Assembly (NCBI GenBank): GCA_963665705.1
Contig: OY762448.1
Location: forward strand, 5,828,001-5,892,000
Source: Saccharicrinis sp963665705
Lineage (GTDB): Bacteria; Bacteroidota; Bacteroidia; Bacteroidales; Marinilabiliaceae
Direction of reading: 5' to 3'
Length of the DNA: 64,000 nt
Both the position numbers and the translations under genes were made by a program. The notes below the pieces were generated by a model. The model did not search any database, was not told the DNA's origin, and saw only the letters and a program-made list of their open reading frames with translations. Of the stretch, positions 50,988 through 60,619 are shown piece after piece; positions within the stretch are counted from its first letter, which is position 1; the number at the start of each line of letters is the position of its first letter.

Positions 50988-51947
50988 ATGCATCATAAAA
51001 TTTTATTGTTTTTATTGTTATGTCTTTCAATTAAAACATTTGCACAACCGGTTCCTGCGGTTGATGAAAATATTCCTTATTTAGTGACGTTTGGAAATGA
51101 AGGAGATAAAGCTTGGGGAGATAATGATTTTACTCAGGTAATTTTCTTTTCAGTTCCTAAAGGCCATTCAGATCCTATTTTTATCAGAGTTTATGATCCT
51201 GAAGTAGGTGGAGAAGTTGATGAGTTGCAGGGAGAATGGAATACTCGTATGAAATATAGTATTTATGGTGGTGATGGAGCTTGTTCTGATGAAGATGCCC
51301 GAAAAGTTAACTTAGATGGCAAATATAAAAGTGGAACTTTATTAGGTACAAAATCATTCACTGAAAATGCTCGTTATGAGAAGCAGTGGTATACTTTTGG
51401 TCCAATTAATCCTACAGAAGGTGAGTATCTTCCTGATTATGGTGGGTATATTTTTAAAGTGATTATCGAAGGTATTGGTGGAGATGATGGTAATCTTTAT
51501 CGTTTATTTATGAGTCAGCTCTCTACAGAAAATCAACCTGTAGAAGGTGCTTTTGCCTTTTATTTTAGGTATAAGTTTAGATTGCATGATGATGTAAATG
51601 AAGTATCACATATATATCCTTTTATTGATGATAATGTACTCGCAGTTAAACAAACTAATTTTGATTGGGATAGTGATGGTGTTATTAGAATTATTTCTGT
51701 GGCCAAAAATGGAGAGTTTTTAAAAGTTTCTGGTGATAATTCATGGAGTGAGAGTATGCATGGTGTTCATCCTTCTGAAAAAAATACCTCTTATGATATT
51801 CAGATTATCAAAAATAAGAAAGCTCATATTAAAAATAATAATGTGGTCATATTTTTGAAAAATCAGTATGATGAGTTGATGCCATTTTATAGTGTGCCTA
51901 TCGGAGGAATTCCAAAATATAAATATAGCATTGGCATTAAACCGTAA
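50988..51947 (+). CDS. Secreted protein of unknown function in the T9SS operon
   Basis: 319 residues with a signal peptide ending FAQ (about residue 20). The mature part opens PVPAVDENIPYLVTFGNEGDKAWGDNDFTQVIFFSVP. It has Asp/Gly-rich turns (YGGDGACSDEDARKVN) but no motif I recognise, and it lacks a T9SS sorting domain at its C-terminus. Position between the PD40/PKD gene (12 nt upstream) and the propeller-phosphatase gene (14 nt downstream) ties it to the same system. It may be a periplasmic ligand-carrier or a substrate of the sensor that follows; that is a guess from position only. Confidence 0.72.
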   Translation: MHHKILLFLLLCLSIKTFAQPVPAVDENIPYLVTFGNEGDKAWGDNDFTQVIFFSVPKGHSDPIFIRVYDPEVGGEVDELQGEWNTRMKYSIYGGDGACSDEDARKVNLDGKYKSGTLLGTKSFTENARYEKQWYTFGPINPTEGEYLPDYGGYIFKVIIEGIGGDDGNLYRLFMSQLSTENQPVEGAFAFYFRYKFRLHDDVNEVSHIYPFIDDNVLAVKQTNFDWDSDGVIRIISVAKNGEFLKVSGDNSWSESMHGVHPSEKNTSYDIQIIKNKKAHIKNNNVVIFLKNQYDELMPFYSVPIGGIPKYKYSIGIKP

Positions 51948-51961
51948 ATAGCAATTCTTAA

Positions 51962-54900
51962 ATGATTCAAAAACATAATATGCGATCCATAATACTTATT
52001 TTATTTTTAATAGTTTCTGTCTTTTATAAAGTAGGAGCCCAGTCTTTTGATTTTAAGAATTTTGATTCTGATATGGGCTTGCCACAAAATTTTGTTTATT
52101 GTTTGGCTCAGGATAATAGTGGTTATTTATGGATTGGTACAGGAGAGGGGTTAGTGAGATATGATGGTTTAAACTTTGTTACTTACACTCAAAATGATTC
52201 ATTAACATCAGATTTTGTTCACTCACTTTTCGTTGATCGTTTAGGTACATTATGGGTTGGTCATGGAAATGGTACGCTCTCATATTATGAAGATGGTTTT
52301 CATAAAGTTATTCCCGAGGATCGTGCAACTAGCCCAATTAAAGATATTTGTCAGGATGAATCCGGGAATATTTGGGCCACAGTACAAAATAATGGTGTTA
52401 TTAAAATTTTGCCAGATAAATCAGTAAAAACTTTTTTTGATAGAGAGTATTTTGGAGATAAATTATATTATTCTGTAGAAAGTATCGATGCTTTTCATTT
52501 ACTTTTAGGAACTTCTGATGGATTGTATACCTTAAAAATTGGTCCGGATGATAAAGTTAGGTCTGTTGAAGAGGTTACTGCGGTGCCACCTACTGTAATA
52601 AATAAAATAGTTAAGAGGAGGGCTATAGAGGGTGAGTTTTGGATTGCTACAGAAGATGAAGGATTCTATTTGTATCAATATGATGATAAAAATGCAAAGC
52701 ATTTTGCTGATAATAAATTATGTGTAAAATTTAATGTAGATCAAGAGAATATACTTGATATTTTTGAGGAAAAAGATGGAAATCTGATGCTGGCAACCTG
52801 GGGTAAAGGAATTATTAAATTATTTTGGGATGATGCTACACAAACTTTTTCAGAATCCTTTAATTTCTCAACTAATAATGGTCTTAATCATGATTTTATT
52901 AAAAGCATATTGGCAGATAGAGAGCATAATTATTGGTTCGCTTCATACGGAGGAGGTGTTTCTGTTCTTTTAGATGAGAGTTTTATTCACTATAATCTTG
53001 AAGATATAGGATTTAAACAACAGAAAGCTATATCAGTTTTAGCTACTAATAATAAACTTTGGATTGGATTGGATAATGGGATATTAAAAACGGATCCATT
53101 TTGCTTTAATGACCACGAATATTATGATGATGCTCTAGGAATTCCTAATGATCGAATTACAGGCTTTGAGTATGATCAAGATAATGTATTATGGGTATCA
53201 TCCTTAAATAACGGGTTGTATTATAGAAAGCCAGGTGGACTTAAATTTAAAAGATATAATTATACTAAATCCATTATTGGTAATTATATTAATGATATGG
53301 CTATTTTGGATTCGAAAATCTATTTAGCTACATCTGGAGGATTTTTTATTATTGATACAGATAATAACCATGTAGAGCAATATACTACTGAAAATAAGTT
53401 ACCACATAATAATATTAATTTTGTTTATGTTGATAGGGACAATAAAGTTTGGATAGGACCCAAATCAAGTGGAATATGTATGTTGGATTCCACGAATATA
53501 GAAGTTCATAAACTATCTCAGGCTCCTATTAATGTTTCTGGTATGACAAAAGATAGAGATGGTAATATTTGGTTGTCCACTGTAGGTAAAGGAGTTTTAA
53601 AATATACAAAAGATACGCTGCAGTCAATTTCGGTGTTAAATGGTTTATCAAAAAATTATTGTTACGATATTGTCTGTGATAAGAATAACCGACTTTGGAT
53701 TTGTCATTGGCCTGGAATAAGTTCTATTGACTTGAATACAATGCAGGTCAGAAATATGGGTTTCAAGGATAAAATGGGAGGCGATTTTTATAGAGTATGG
53801 GAAGATCATGATCGGAATATCTGGTTTGCATCCAGTCATGGTGTTATTAAGTATTTTCCTGATCGTGATGAGAAGAACTTAGTGGCACCGTTATTAAATT
53901 TTACAGAAATAGATATTTCAGATGAAAAATATCCTTTAAATAAACCTATTGTATTAAGTTATCCCTATGGAAAACCTAATTATAGGTTTAGGTTTGAATT
54001 TACTGGAATCAGCTTTAAAAATCCTACAGGAGTAACTTATCAATATCAAATGATAGAAGATGGCGATGAGGATAATAAGGAGTGGGATGATTTAGGGGCA
54101 ACTAATTTTCGTGAATATGAGTTTCTCCCTTCAGGCAAATATACTTTAAGGGTTAAAGCTTTTAATGCAGATGGAGTTGTAACAAAAAATCCGATAGCTG
54201 TTTCTATTGAAATTGAGTTACCTTTCTGGAGGAAATTTTGGTTCTATTTATTGATTATTGTTTTTGGTGTATTTGTAGTTTATTTGATTATTAAATATAG
54301 GGAGCGTTCTTTACGATTACAAAAGGAGGCTTTACAACAAGAGGTAGCTTCTCAAACTATAGTATTAAGAAAGCAAAAAGCAGAAATAGAAAAGAAGAAT
54401 CAGGATATAACTGCTAGTATTACCTATGCAAAAAGAATTCAAAAATCAATTCTTCCTGATGTAGATACATTAAGATCTACTTTCCCTGAATCCTTTATCT
54501 TTTTTGCGCCCAGAGATATAGTAAGTGGTGATTTTTATTGGTTTAACAGAACAAAAGATGTATTTACACTTTGTTGTGCAGATTGTACAGGACACGGTGT
54601 TCCTGGGGCATTTATGTCGATGATAGGTTCCACTTTATTAAATGATATTTATAAGTTAAACGGTGTAAATTCTCCTGCTGATATCCTTGAGAGATTAGAT
54701 GCTGATATACGTATTCTTTTGCAAAAAGATGGAGATGATCAGGCAAAAGATGGTATGGATATATCTGTAATCCAAATTAATATGTCATCGGGTAAAGTTG
54801 TTCTGGCTTCGGCCAAAAGGCCAGTTTACTTATTTATTAATAAAGAACTTAGTGTTTATAATGGAACACGGAGAAGTATCGGTGACGATGATATTGTTTC

Positions 54901-55156
54901 AAGTACTAGCTTTGTTAATTATGAATATGAGTGTTCTAAAGGAGATTCTATTTATCTTTTTTCAGATGGATATCCTGATCAGTTCGGTGGCCCTAAAGGA
55001 AAAAAGATGATGAAAGTAGGAGTTAAAAGACTACTGGAAGAGATTCATGATAAACCAATGGACAAGCAAGGTGAACTTGTTAGAGATAATTTTTTAAATT
55101 GGATGGGAGATTTAGAACAAGTAGATGATGTGTTGTTTATGGGTCTTAGATTGTAA
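51962..55156 (+). CDS. Propeller-Y_Y_Y sensor fused to SpoIIE-type PP2C phosphatase
   Basis: 1064 residues. A signal peptide (an internal Met at residue 7 is an alternative start) precedes a periplasmic two-component-regulator propeller (about 28-645) with repeats like NSGYLWIGTGEGLVRYDG and NNRLWICHWPGISSIDLN. A Y_Y_Y domain (about 665-745), one transmembrane helix (about 757-777) and a coiled coil (about 780-815) follow. The C-terminal SpoIIE phosphatase (about 835-1064) has the metal-binding Asp motifs VSGDFYWF, CADCTGHGVPGAFMS, KDGMDISVI and QVDDVLFMGLRL. It would dephosphorylate a Ser/Thr-phosphorylated partner, such as an anti-sigma-antagonist, in response to an external signal. Last gene of the T9SS operon. 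Confidence 0.9.
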   Translation: MIQKHNMRSIILILFLIVSVFYKVGAQSFDFKNFDSDMGLPQNFVYCLAQDNSGYLWIGTGEGLVRYDGLNFVTYTQNDSLTSDFVHSLFVDRLGTLWVGHGNGTLSYYEDGFHKVIPEDRATSPIKDICQDESGNIWATVQNNGVIKILPDKSVKTFFDREYFGDKLYYSVESIDAFHLLLGTSDGLYTLKIGPDDKVRSVEEVTAVPPTVINKIVKRRAIEGEFWIATEDEGFYLYQYDDKNAKHFADNKLCVKFNVDQENILDIFEEKDGNLMLATWGKGIIKLFWDDATQTFSESFNFSTNNGLNHDFIKSILADREHNYWFASYGGGVSVLLDESFIHYNLEDIGFKQQKAISVLATNNKLWIGLDNGILKTDPFCFNDHEYYDDALGIPNDRITGFEYDQDNVLWVSSLNNGLYYRKPGGLKFKRYNYTKSIIGNYINDMAILDSKIYLATSGGFFIIDTDNNHVEQYTTENKLPHNNINFVYVDRDNKVWIGPKSSGICMLDSTNIEVHKLSQAPINVSGMTKDRDGNIWLSTVGKGVLKYTKDTLQSISVLNGLSKNYCYDIVCDKNNRLWICHWPGISSIDLNTMQVRNMGFKDKMGGDFYRVWEDHDRNIWFASSHGVIKYFPDRDEKNLVAPLLNFTEIDISDEKYPLNKPIVLSYPYGKPNYRFRFEFTGISFKNPTGVTYQYQMIEDGDEDNKEWDDLGATNFREYEFLPSGKYTLRVKAFNADGVVTKNPIAVSIEIELPFWRKFWFYLLIIVFGVFVVYLIIKYRERSLRLQKEALQQEVASQTIVLRKQKAEIEKKNQDITASITYAKRIQKSILPDVDTLRSTFPESFIFFAPRDIVSGDFYWFNRTKDVFTLCCADCTGHGVPGAFMSMIGSTLLNDIYKLNGVNSPADILERLDADIRILLQKDGDDQAKDGMDISVIQINMSSGKVVLASAKRPVYLFINKELSVYNGTRRSIGDDDIVSSTSFVNYEYECSKGDSIYLFSDGYPDQFGGPKGKKMMKVGVKRLLEEIHDKPMDKQGELVRDNFLNWMGDLEQVDDVLFMGLRL

Positions 55157-55540
55157 GTTAGATATTTTTTATTATAAATTGGATGAAGCTTTACTTATTA
55201 CAATTTAAAAATTATGTTTTTTTATTGTAATGGTTTTAATTGTTACTTCATAATTCCTTCACTACAGCTTCTCTGATATTAGTTTAATTGGGTCTAAATA
55301 GTGTTGATTTATATGGTATATTCTCTTGCTATTGCTAATGTAATGGGGGCTTAAAAGGTTGTTATAACCTTACAAAATCAGCTCTATATTACCTGATAAA
55401 AATAAGTGACTTTATATTGGAATGGTTTTAATGCTTGTAAAATTGAATATATAGTGAGATTCTTAACTGTTAAAGTTATATAATTTGTTTAAATTATAAG
55501 ATTTTAAAGATTCATTAGGATATCAATTTTATAAGATCAC
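55157..55540. other. Non-coding region after the T9SS operon
   Basis: About 380 bp with no reading frame of interest. AATGGTTTTAAT occurs twice (55229-55240 and 55421-55432). AAGGTT and AACCTT form a small hairpin at 55355-55371. No strong terminator for the operon was seen. Confidence 0.45.
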
Positions 55541-55573
55541 AAAAAAGCCATCCCAATGATTTGAGATGGCTTT
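55541..55573 (-). terminator. Terminator of the methylmalonyl-CoA mutase operon
   Basis: On the minus strand AAAGCCATC (55573-55565) pairs with GATGGCTTT (55552-55544), with TCAA/TTGG extension inside, followed by a T-run. Located 28 nt past the mutB stop. Confidence 0.9.
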
Positions 55574-55600
55574 GATTTATATTAAGTAATATTTTTTAAA

Positions 55601-57760
55601 TTACTCAGCAGCTTGAAGTAATAATCCTAAGATTTCACTTGCAGCTTTTGATACTGAAGTACCAGGACCAAAGATTGCTACTGCACCTGATTCATATAAG
55701 AAATCATAATCCTGAGCAGGAATAACACCACCACAAATAACCATGATATCTTCACGACCAAGTTTTTTCAACTCTTCAATAACCTGAGGAACTAGTGTTT
55801 TGTGACCTGCAGCTAATGAAGATACACCTAATACGTGAACGTCATTTTCTACAGCTTGTTTAGCTGCTTCTGCAGGTGTTTGGAATAAAGGTCCCATATC
55901 AACATCAAAACCTATGTCGGCATATCCTGTTGCAACAACTTTAGCACCACGGTCGTGACCGTCTTGTCCCATTTTTGCAACCATAATACGAGGTTGGCGA
56001 CCTTCTTTTTCAGCAAACTCTTTAGCTAGAGCAGTTGCTTTTTCAAACTCAGCATCTTTTCCAGCTTCGCTAGAATAAACACCGCTAATTGAACGAATCA
56101 CAGCTTTATATCTTCCTACAATTGTTTCACAAGCATCAGAAATCTCACCAAGAGAAGCATTCTTTTGAGCAGCATCAACAGCTAAAGCAAGTAAGTTACC
56201 TTCACCTGTTTCAACAGCTTTGGTGATAGCAGCAAGGGCAGCCTGACATTCTTCCTCATTACGTTCTGCTTTAAGTTGCTTTAAACGTTCAATTTGAGAA
56301 AGACGTACTGCTGAGTTGTCAATATCTAAAATATCAATTGGATCTTCTTTTTCAAGACGATATTTATTAGTACCTACGATAGTTTGTGTACCAGCATCAA
56401 TTTTAGCTTGTGCGCGAGCAGCAGCTTCTTCAATACGCATTTTAGGTACTCCACTTTCAATAGCTTTAGCCATACCTCCAAGTTCTTCAACTTCTTCAAT
56501 AAGAGCCCAAGCTTTTTCTACTAAATCATTTGTTAATGACTCAACATAGTAAGAACCAGCCCAAGGATCAACAGACTTACAGATATGAGTTTCGTCCTGA
56601 ATGTAAATCTGAGTGTTACGAGCAATACGAGCAGAGAAGTCAGTTGGTAATGCAATAGCCTCATCCAATGCGTTCGTATGTAACGATTGAGTGTGTCCTA
56701 ATGCAGATGCCATAGCTTCAATACAAGTACGACCAACATTGTTAAATGGATCTTGCTCTGTTAATGACCATCCTGAAGTTTGTGAGTGAGTACGTAATGC
56801 TAACGATTTTGGGTTTTTAGGATTGAATTTCTTCACAATCTTAGCCCATAACATACGTCCGGCACGCATTTTTGCAATCTCCATGAAGTGGTTTGTTCCA
56901 ATTGCCCAGAAGAAAGACAAACGTGGAGCAAATGAGTCAATATCCATACCAGCGTCAACACCAGCACGTAAGTACTCTAAACCATCAGCTAAAGTATATG
57001 CTAACTCAATATCAGCTGTTGCACCTGCTTCTTGCATGTGATATCCAGAGATTGAAATTGAATTAAATTTAGGCATGTTTTTAGAAGTATATTCAAAGAT
57101 ATCTGCAATAATCTTCATAGAGAATTTAGGTGGGTAGATGTATGTATTACGCACCATAAACTCTTTTAAGATATCATTTTGAATTGTACCTGACAATTGA
57201 TCAAGAGTAGCACCTTGCTCTAAACCGGCAACAATATAAAACGCTAATACAGGAAGTACAGCTCCGTTCATTGTCATAGAAACCGACATCTTATCTAATG
57301 GAATTCCATCGAAAAGAATACGCATATCTTTGATAGAGTCGATAGCTACACCTGCTTTACCTACATCTCCAACAACACGTTCATGATCAGAATCATAACC
57401 ACGGTGAGTTGCAAGGTCAAATGCTACAGAAAGACCTTTCTGACCTGCAGCAAGGTTTCTTTTGTAAAATGCATTTGATTCTTCAGCAGTTGAGAATCCT
57501 GCATACTGACGAACAGTCCAAGGACGCATTGCGTACATTACAGAATAAGGACCACGTAGATAAGGAGGTAAACCTGCAGCATAGTTCAGGTGTTCCATTC
57601 CTTCTAAATCGTCTTTAGAGTATACACTCTTTACAGGGATACGTTCTGGAGTTACCCAGTCCTTTTTAATCCCATTGTTTTTCTCCCACTCTTTGGCATT
57701 TAGATCGCCACAAGGAGAACTTTTTTTGAAATCTATATTTTTAAAATCTGGTCTTGCCAT
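55601..57760 (-). CDS. Methylmalonyl-CoA mutase large (catalytic) subunit
   Basis: 719 residues. The adenosylcobalamin enzyme interconverts methylmalonyl-CoA and succinyl-CoA, used here in propionate or succinate metabolism. The TIM-barrel part starts GLPPYLRGPYSVMYAMRPWTVRQYAGFSTAEESNAFYK (substrate-binding Tyr and Arg region) and includes FMVRNTYIYPP. The C-terminal B12-binding domain (about 590-719) has GQDGHDRGAKVVATGY, the DxHxxG motif carrying the cobalt-ligating His, and CGGVIPAQDYDFL. Full family length. The small-subunit gene precedes it by 79 nt. No cobalamin riboswitch was recognisable upstream. Confidence 0.96.
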   Translation of the reverse strand: MARPDFKNIDFKKSSPCGDLNAKEWEKNNGIKKDWVTPERIPVKSVYSKDDLEGMEHLNYAAGLPPYLRGPYSVMYAMRPWTVRQYAGFSTAEESNAFYKRNLAAGQKGLSVAFDLATHRGYDSDHERVVGDVGKAGVAIDSIKDMRILFDGIPLDKMSVSMTMNGAVLPVLAFYIVAGLEQGATLDQLSGTIQNDILKEFMVRNTYIYPPKFSMKIIADIFEYTSKNMPKFNSISISGYHMQEAGATADIELAYTLADGLEYLRAGVDAGMDIDSFAPRLSFFWAIGTNHFMEIAKMRAGRMLWAKIVKKFNPKNPKSLALRTHSQTSGWSLTEQDPFNNVGRTCIEAMASALGHTQSLHTNALDEAIALPTDFSARIARNTQIYIQDETHICKSVDPWAGSYYVESLTNDLVEKAWALIEEVEELGGMAKAIESGVPKMRIEEAAARAQAKIDAGTQTIVGTNKYRLEKEDPIDILDIDNSAVRLSQIERLKQLKAERNEEECQAALAAITKAVETGEGNLLALAVDAAQKNASLGEISDACETIVGRYKAVIRSISGVYSSEAGKDAEFEKATALAKEFAEKEGRQPRIMVAKMGQDGHDRGAKVVATGYADIGFDVDMGPLFQTPAEAAKQAVENDVHVLGVSSLAAGHKTLVPQVIEELKKLGREDIMVICGGVIPAQDYDFLYESGAVAIFGPGTSVSKAASEILGLLLQAAE

Positions 57761-57839
57761 TTTTTAGATTTTTTAATGAATACTGAGTTTAACAGACACG
57801 TAAATAATTATAATTGCAGTATCTTATATCTCCGGTATT

Positions 57840-59708
57840 CTATAATCCTAATTCTTTACTAAAGCCTTGAAGTGTTTCAAGAACGTTAGAGCGAACATTA
57901 ATAAAGTTAGTTATACCTTTAGCTTTAAGGTCGTCTGCGCATTTAGGAGCACCTGCAACAACAAAGATAGCTTCGCCATTAATTGCTTCAAATGCTTTAG
58001 GTGCAGCGTCTACATATTCATCATCCGATGAACATAAAACTATAATATCAGCTCCAGCTGCTTTAGCAGCTTCAACTCCAGCCTCAACAGTATCAAAACC
58101 ATTATTATCGATAGTTTGATATCCTGCGCAAGCAAAGAAGTTACTTGAGAACTGAGAACGAGCTAAACGCATAGCTAAGTTACCATAAGTAAGCATAAAT
58201 ACTTTTGGTGTTTTTCCTGATTTTTCAGTTGCTAAGCGTAATGTTTCAAATTCTTCAGCACCACGAGTTGACGGTAGTGACTCAACAGTTGTGTCCCCTT
58301 GGCATACGCTTCTGCCATTTTTGTCTTTATCTGGTTTAATTGCTTCAGCAACTTTTTCTGTGAAGTTAGGGAACTGGTTTGTTCCTAGTAAGTTTTCACG
58401 ACGAGTGGCAACTGCTTTTTTACGTTTGTCTGCAGTTTCTTTAACTGTAGATTGAATATATCCTTCTTTTAAGGCTTCAGTATATCCACCTTTGTTTTCA
58501 ACCTCAACAAATAATTCCCAGGCTTGCTCAGCAATACTGTCAGTTAGGTTTTCAATGTAGTATGAACCTGCTGATGGGTCAGTTACTTTATCAAAATGTG
58601 ATTCCTCTTTTAATAGTAATTGTTGGTTACGAGCAATTCTTTCAGAAAATTTATCAGTTTCTTTAAAAATGGTATCAAATGGTTGAACAGTAAGAGAATC
58701 AACACCACCAAGAGTAGCAGACATTGCTTCTGTTTGTGTACGTAACATATTTACATAAGGATCGTAAATTGTTTTGTTCCATTGTGAAGTTTCACAGTGA
58801 ATAGCCATTTTTGCAGGCTCATTACCGCTAGGACTATATGATTTTACGATTGTAGCCCATAACATACGAGCTGCACGTAATTTGGCAATTTCCATAAAGT
58901 AATTACCACCAACGCCAAAGTTGAATTTGATTGTAGAAGCTGCATCATTTACAGAAACACCTCTTTCTACTAATTGAGCTAAATACTCATTTCCTAATGA
59001 TAAACCAAAAGCCAACTCCTGAACGATTGATGAACCAGCGTTATTGAATAACTTAGCGTTTACACAAATAGTTTTGAAGTTAGGTAAGTCTTTTCCTGCT
59101 TCAACTACTTCCTTAGCATGATCAAATAATTCTTCGAAAGAGTGGCATGCTTTACCAGTTGAAGTTAAGCAACCTAAAGTATCAAAGTTGATAGAACCTT
59201 TTACTTTAGTTAAATCACGATTGGTCTTTTTTAAGTAAGTAACCAAGGCTTTTAATAGTTTCTTACTTCCATGAGTAGTAGAGAAGTTAATTTCAACTTC
59301 ATCAGAGATAATGTTTTTTAATACTTTGTCAAGCTCACTATCAAAGTCTTCTACTTTTTTACAGAATGTAAATCCAAGGGAGTTTACACCTTTAGTTAAA
59401 ACGTCTAATGCCTTTTCATTAGCAGCAATAGAGTCTACCGCTTTAATGTCTTGACGAACAAGCCAACTGTTGTCTTTTTTAGTTCCTCTGATATAAGGAA
59501 ACTCTCCAGGAAGACTATCAAGGTATTTAACACTATCTAAATCTTCTGAACGATAAAAAGGGCGAACATTGAAACCTTCATTTGTACTCCAAACCAGCCT
59601 TTTTTCAAAGTCGGCTCCTTTTAAATCCGCTGTGATTTTTTCCATCCACTGATCAGTAGATACTGGAGGAAATTCACTTAATAACGGCTTTTTAGTTTTA
59701 TCTGCCAT
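57840..59708 (-). CDS. Methylmalonyl-CoA mutase small subunit
   Basis: 622 residues, homologous to the catalytic subunit but degenerate: the B12-binding region (about 500-622) keeps the fold (LCSSDDEYVDAAPKAFEAIN) but lacks the DxHxxG motif, as in known MutA-type subunits that only support the catalytic subunit structurally. The barrel region has PSAGSYYIENLTDSIAEQAW and FGVGGNYFMEIAKLRAARMLW. The start is ATG at 59708 (MADKTKKP); an in-frame TTG at 59750 lies inside the -7 promoter box and is rejected. It is the first gene of the mutase operon. Confidence 0.94.
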   Translation of the reverse strand: MADKTKKPLLSEFPPVSTDQWMEKITADLKGADFEKRLVWSTNEGFNVRPFYRSEDLDSVKYLDSLPGEFPYIRGTKKDNSWLVRQDIKAVDSIAANEKALDVLTKGVNSLGFTFCKKVEDFDSELDKVLKNIISDEVEINFSTTHGSKKLLKALVTYLKKTNRDLTKVKGSINFDTLGCLTSTGKACHSFEELFDHAKEVVEAGKDLPNFKTICVNAKLFNNAGSSIVQELAFGLSLGNEYLAQLVERGVSVNDAASTIKFNFGVGGNYFMEIAKLRAARMLWATIVKSYSPSGNEPAKMAIHCETSQWNKTIYDPYVNMLRTQTEAMSATLGGVDSLTVQPFDTIFKETDKFSERIARNQQLLLKEESHFDKVTDPSAGSYYIENLTDSIAEQAWELFVEVENKGGYTEALKEGYIQSTVKETADKRKKAVATRRENLLGTNQFPNFTEKVAEAIKPDKDKNGRSVCQGDTTVESLPSTRGAEEFETLRLATEKSGKTPKVFMLTYGNLAMRLARSQFSSNFFACAGYQTIDNNGFDTVEAGVEAAKAAGADIIVLCSSDDEYVDAAPKAFEAINGEAIFVVAGAPKCADDLKAKGITNFINVRSNVLETLQGFSKELGL

Positions 59709-59747
59709 AATATAACTATAATAATAACTGTTTGTTTTTTCAGACCG

Positions 59748-59755
59748 CAAAATTA
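59748..59755 (-). promoter_or_regulatory. -7 element of the methylmalonyl-CoA mutase operon
   Basis: TAATTTTG on the minus strand matches TAnnTTTG; the transcript would start near 59741, about 33 nt before the ATG at 59708. Confidence 0.6.
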
Positions 59756-59967
59756 ACCCTTTTCGGTAAAATAAGGAACTTATTGGCTGTGTTTATAACC
59801 TGTTATGTAGCATGATTATCAATAAGGTAAGATATATTGAAGAAATAATTCTTTATTGAATGGGTTGTAAGCGGGTGATTGATAGAAAGATATCGAATGT
59901 AGTGATATCTTCTATTAGTAAAACTGAAAGTTTATTTTTAATTATAGTTTTTCATCGAAGTTAATAA

Positions 59968-60411
59968 TCAATACTTCTGAATAAGAAAAATTCCTCCCAA
60001 TAAAAGTAATATGCCAATAATTCTACCTGGACTTATAGAATGAATGTTGATTCCAAAGTAACCAAAATGATCAATGATTGATGCTGCAATTAACTGACCA
60101 GCAATGGAAGCAGCAAGTACAGTTGTAACTCCAATTTTAGGGATAAAGAAAATTACGGAAGAAACAAATATAGCTCCCAGCACTCCCCCTACAAATAAAT
60201 ACCAAGGTGCTGACTTTACATACCCCCATTCAGGCATTTGAGTTTTAAATAGAAAGTTCAATCCAATTAAACAGATTGTTCCCACTAAAAAATTAACAAA
60301 AGCACCTTGCAGTGGGTGTTTTAAAAAGGTTGTTAGTTGTGTATTTATACTTCCTTGAACAGCTAAAAAACATCCAATGAATAGAACGATTAATGTATAT
60401 ATGAGTTTCAT
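59968..60411 (-). CDS. YdcZ/DUF606-type DMT family membrane protein
   Basis: 147 residues with about five transmembrane helices. It starts LIYTLIVLFIGCFLAVQGSINTQLTTFLKHPLQGAFVNFLVGTICL and contains SAPWYLFVGGVLGAIFVSSVIFFIPKIGVTTVLAASIAGQLIAASIIDHFG, both characteristic of the DUF606 half-size members of the drug/metabolite transporter superfamily. Such half-size proteins usually dimerise; substrate unknown. It stands alone on the minus strand upstream of the mutase operon. Confidence 0.88.
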   Translation of the reverse strand: MKLIYTLIVLFIGCFLAVQGSINTQLTTFLKHPLQGAFVNFLVGTICLIGLNFLFKTQMPEWGYVKSAPWYLFVGGVLGAIFVSSVIFFIPKIGVTTVLAASIAGQLIAASIIDHFGYFGINIHSISPGRIIGILLLLGGIFLIQKY

Positions 60412-60582
60412 ACTATAAAATTTTATGCGAAGTTAATGAATTGTATGTACATAACTTTTTTTAAGTGTAAATACCAATCTGATTGTCTATTTATAAAGGA
60501 TTTCTTTTTTAAAAAATAGTGTTTTAAAGATTATTTAATGATGGATTAAGGACTTGTTAAAGAAGCAATCGATATATAGACA

Positions 60583-60590
60583 TATTTTTG
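60583..60590 (+). promoter_or_regulatory. -7 element upstream of the unknown gene at 60620
   Basis: TATTTTTG matches TAnnTTTG, 29 nt before the ATG at 60620. It makes an upstream in-frame TTG at 60554 unlikely as the start. Confidence 0.55.
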
Positions 60591-60619
60591 TATTCATATA
60601 TTTATTTAAAATTCGATCT

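Noticed and set aside
55229..55432. Direct repeat AATGGTTTTAAT, two copies 192 bp apart
   Set aside because: Short AT-rich repeat with no phasing or linked gene; chance is likely.
59709..59967. Cobalamin riboswitch ahead of the B12-dependent mutase operon
   Set aside because: No B12-box-like segment or multi-stem layout was recognisable, and the promoter box leaves only about 33 nt of leader.
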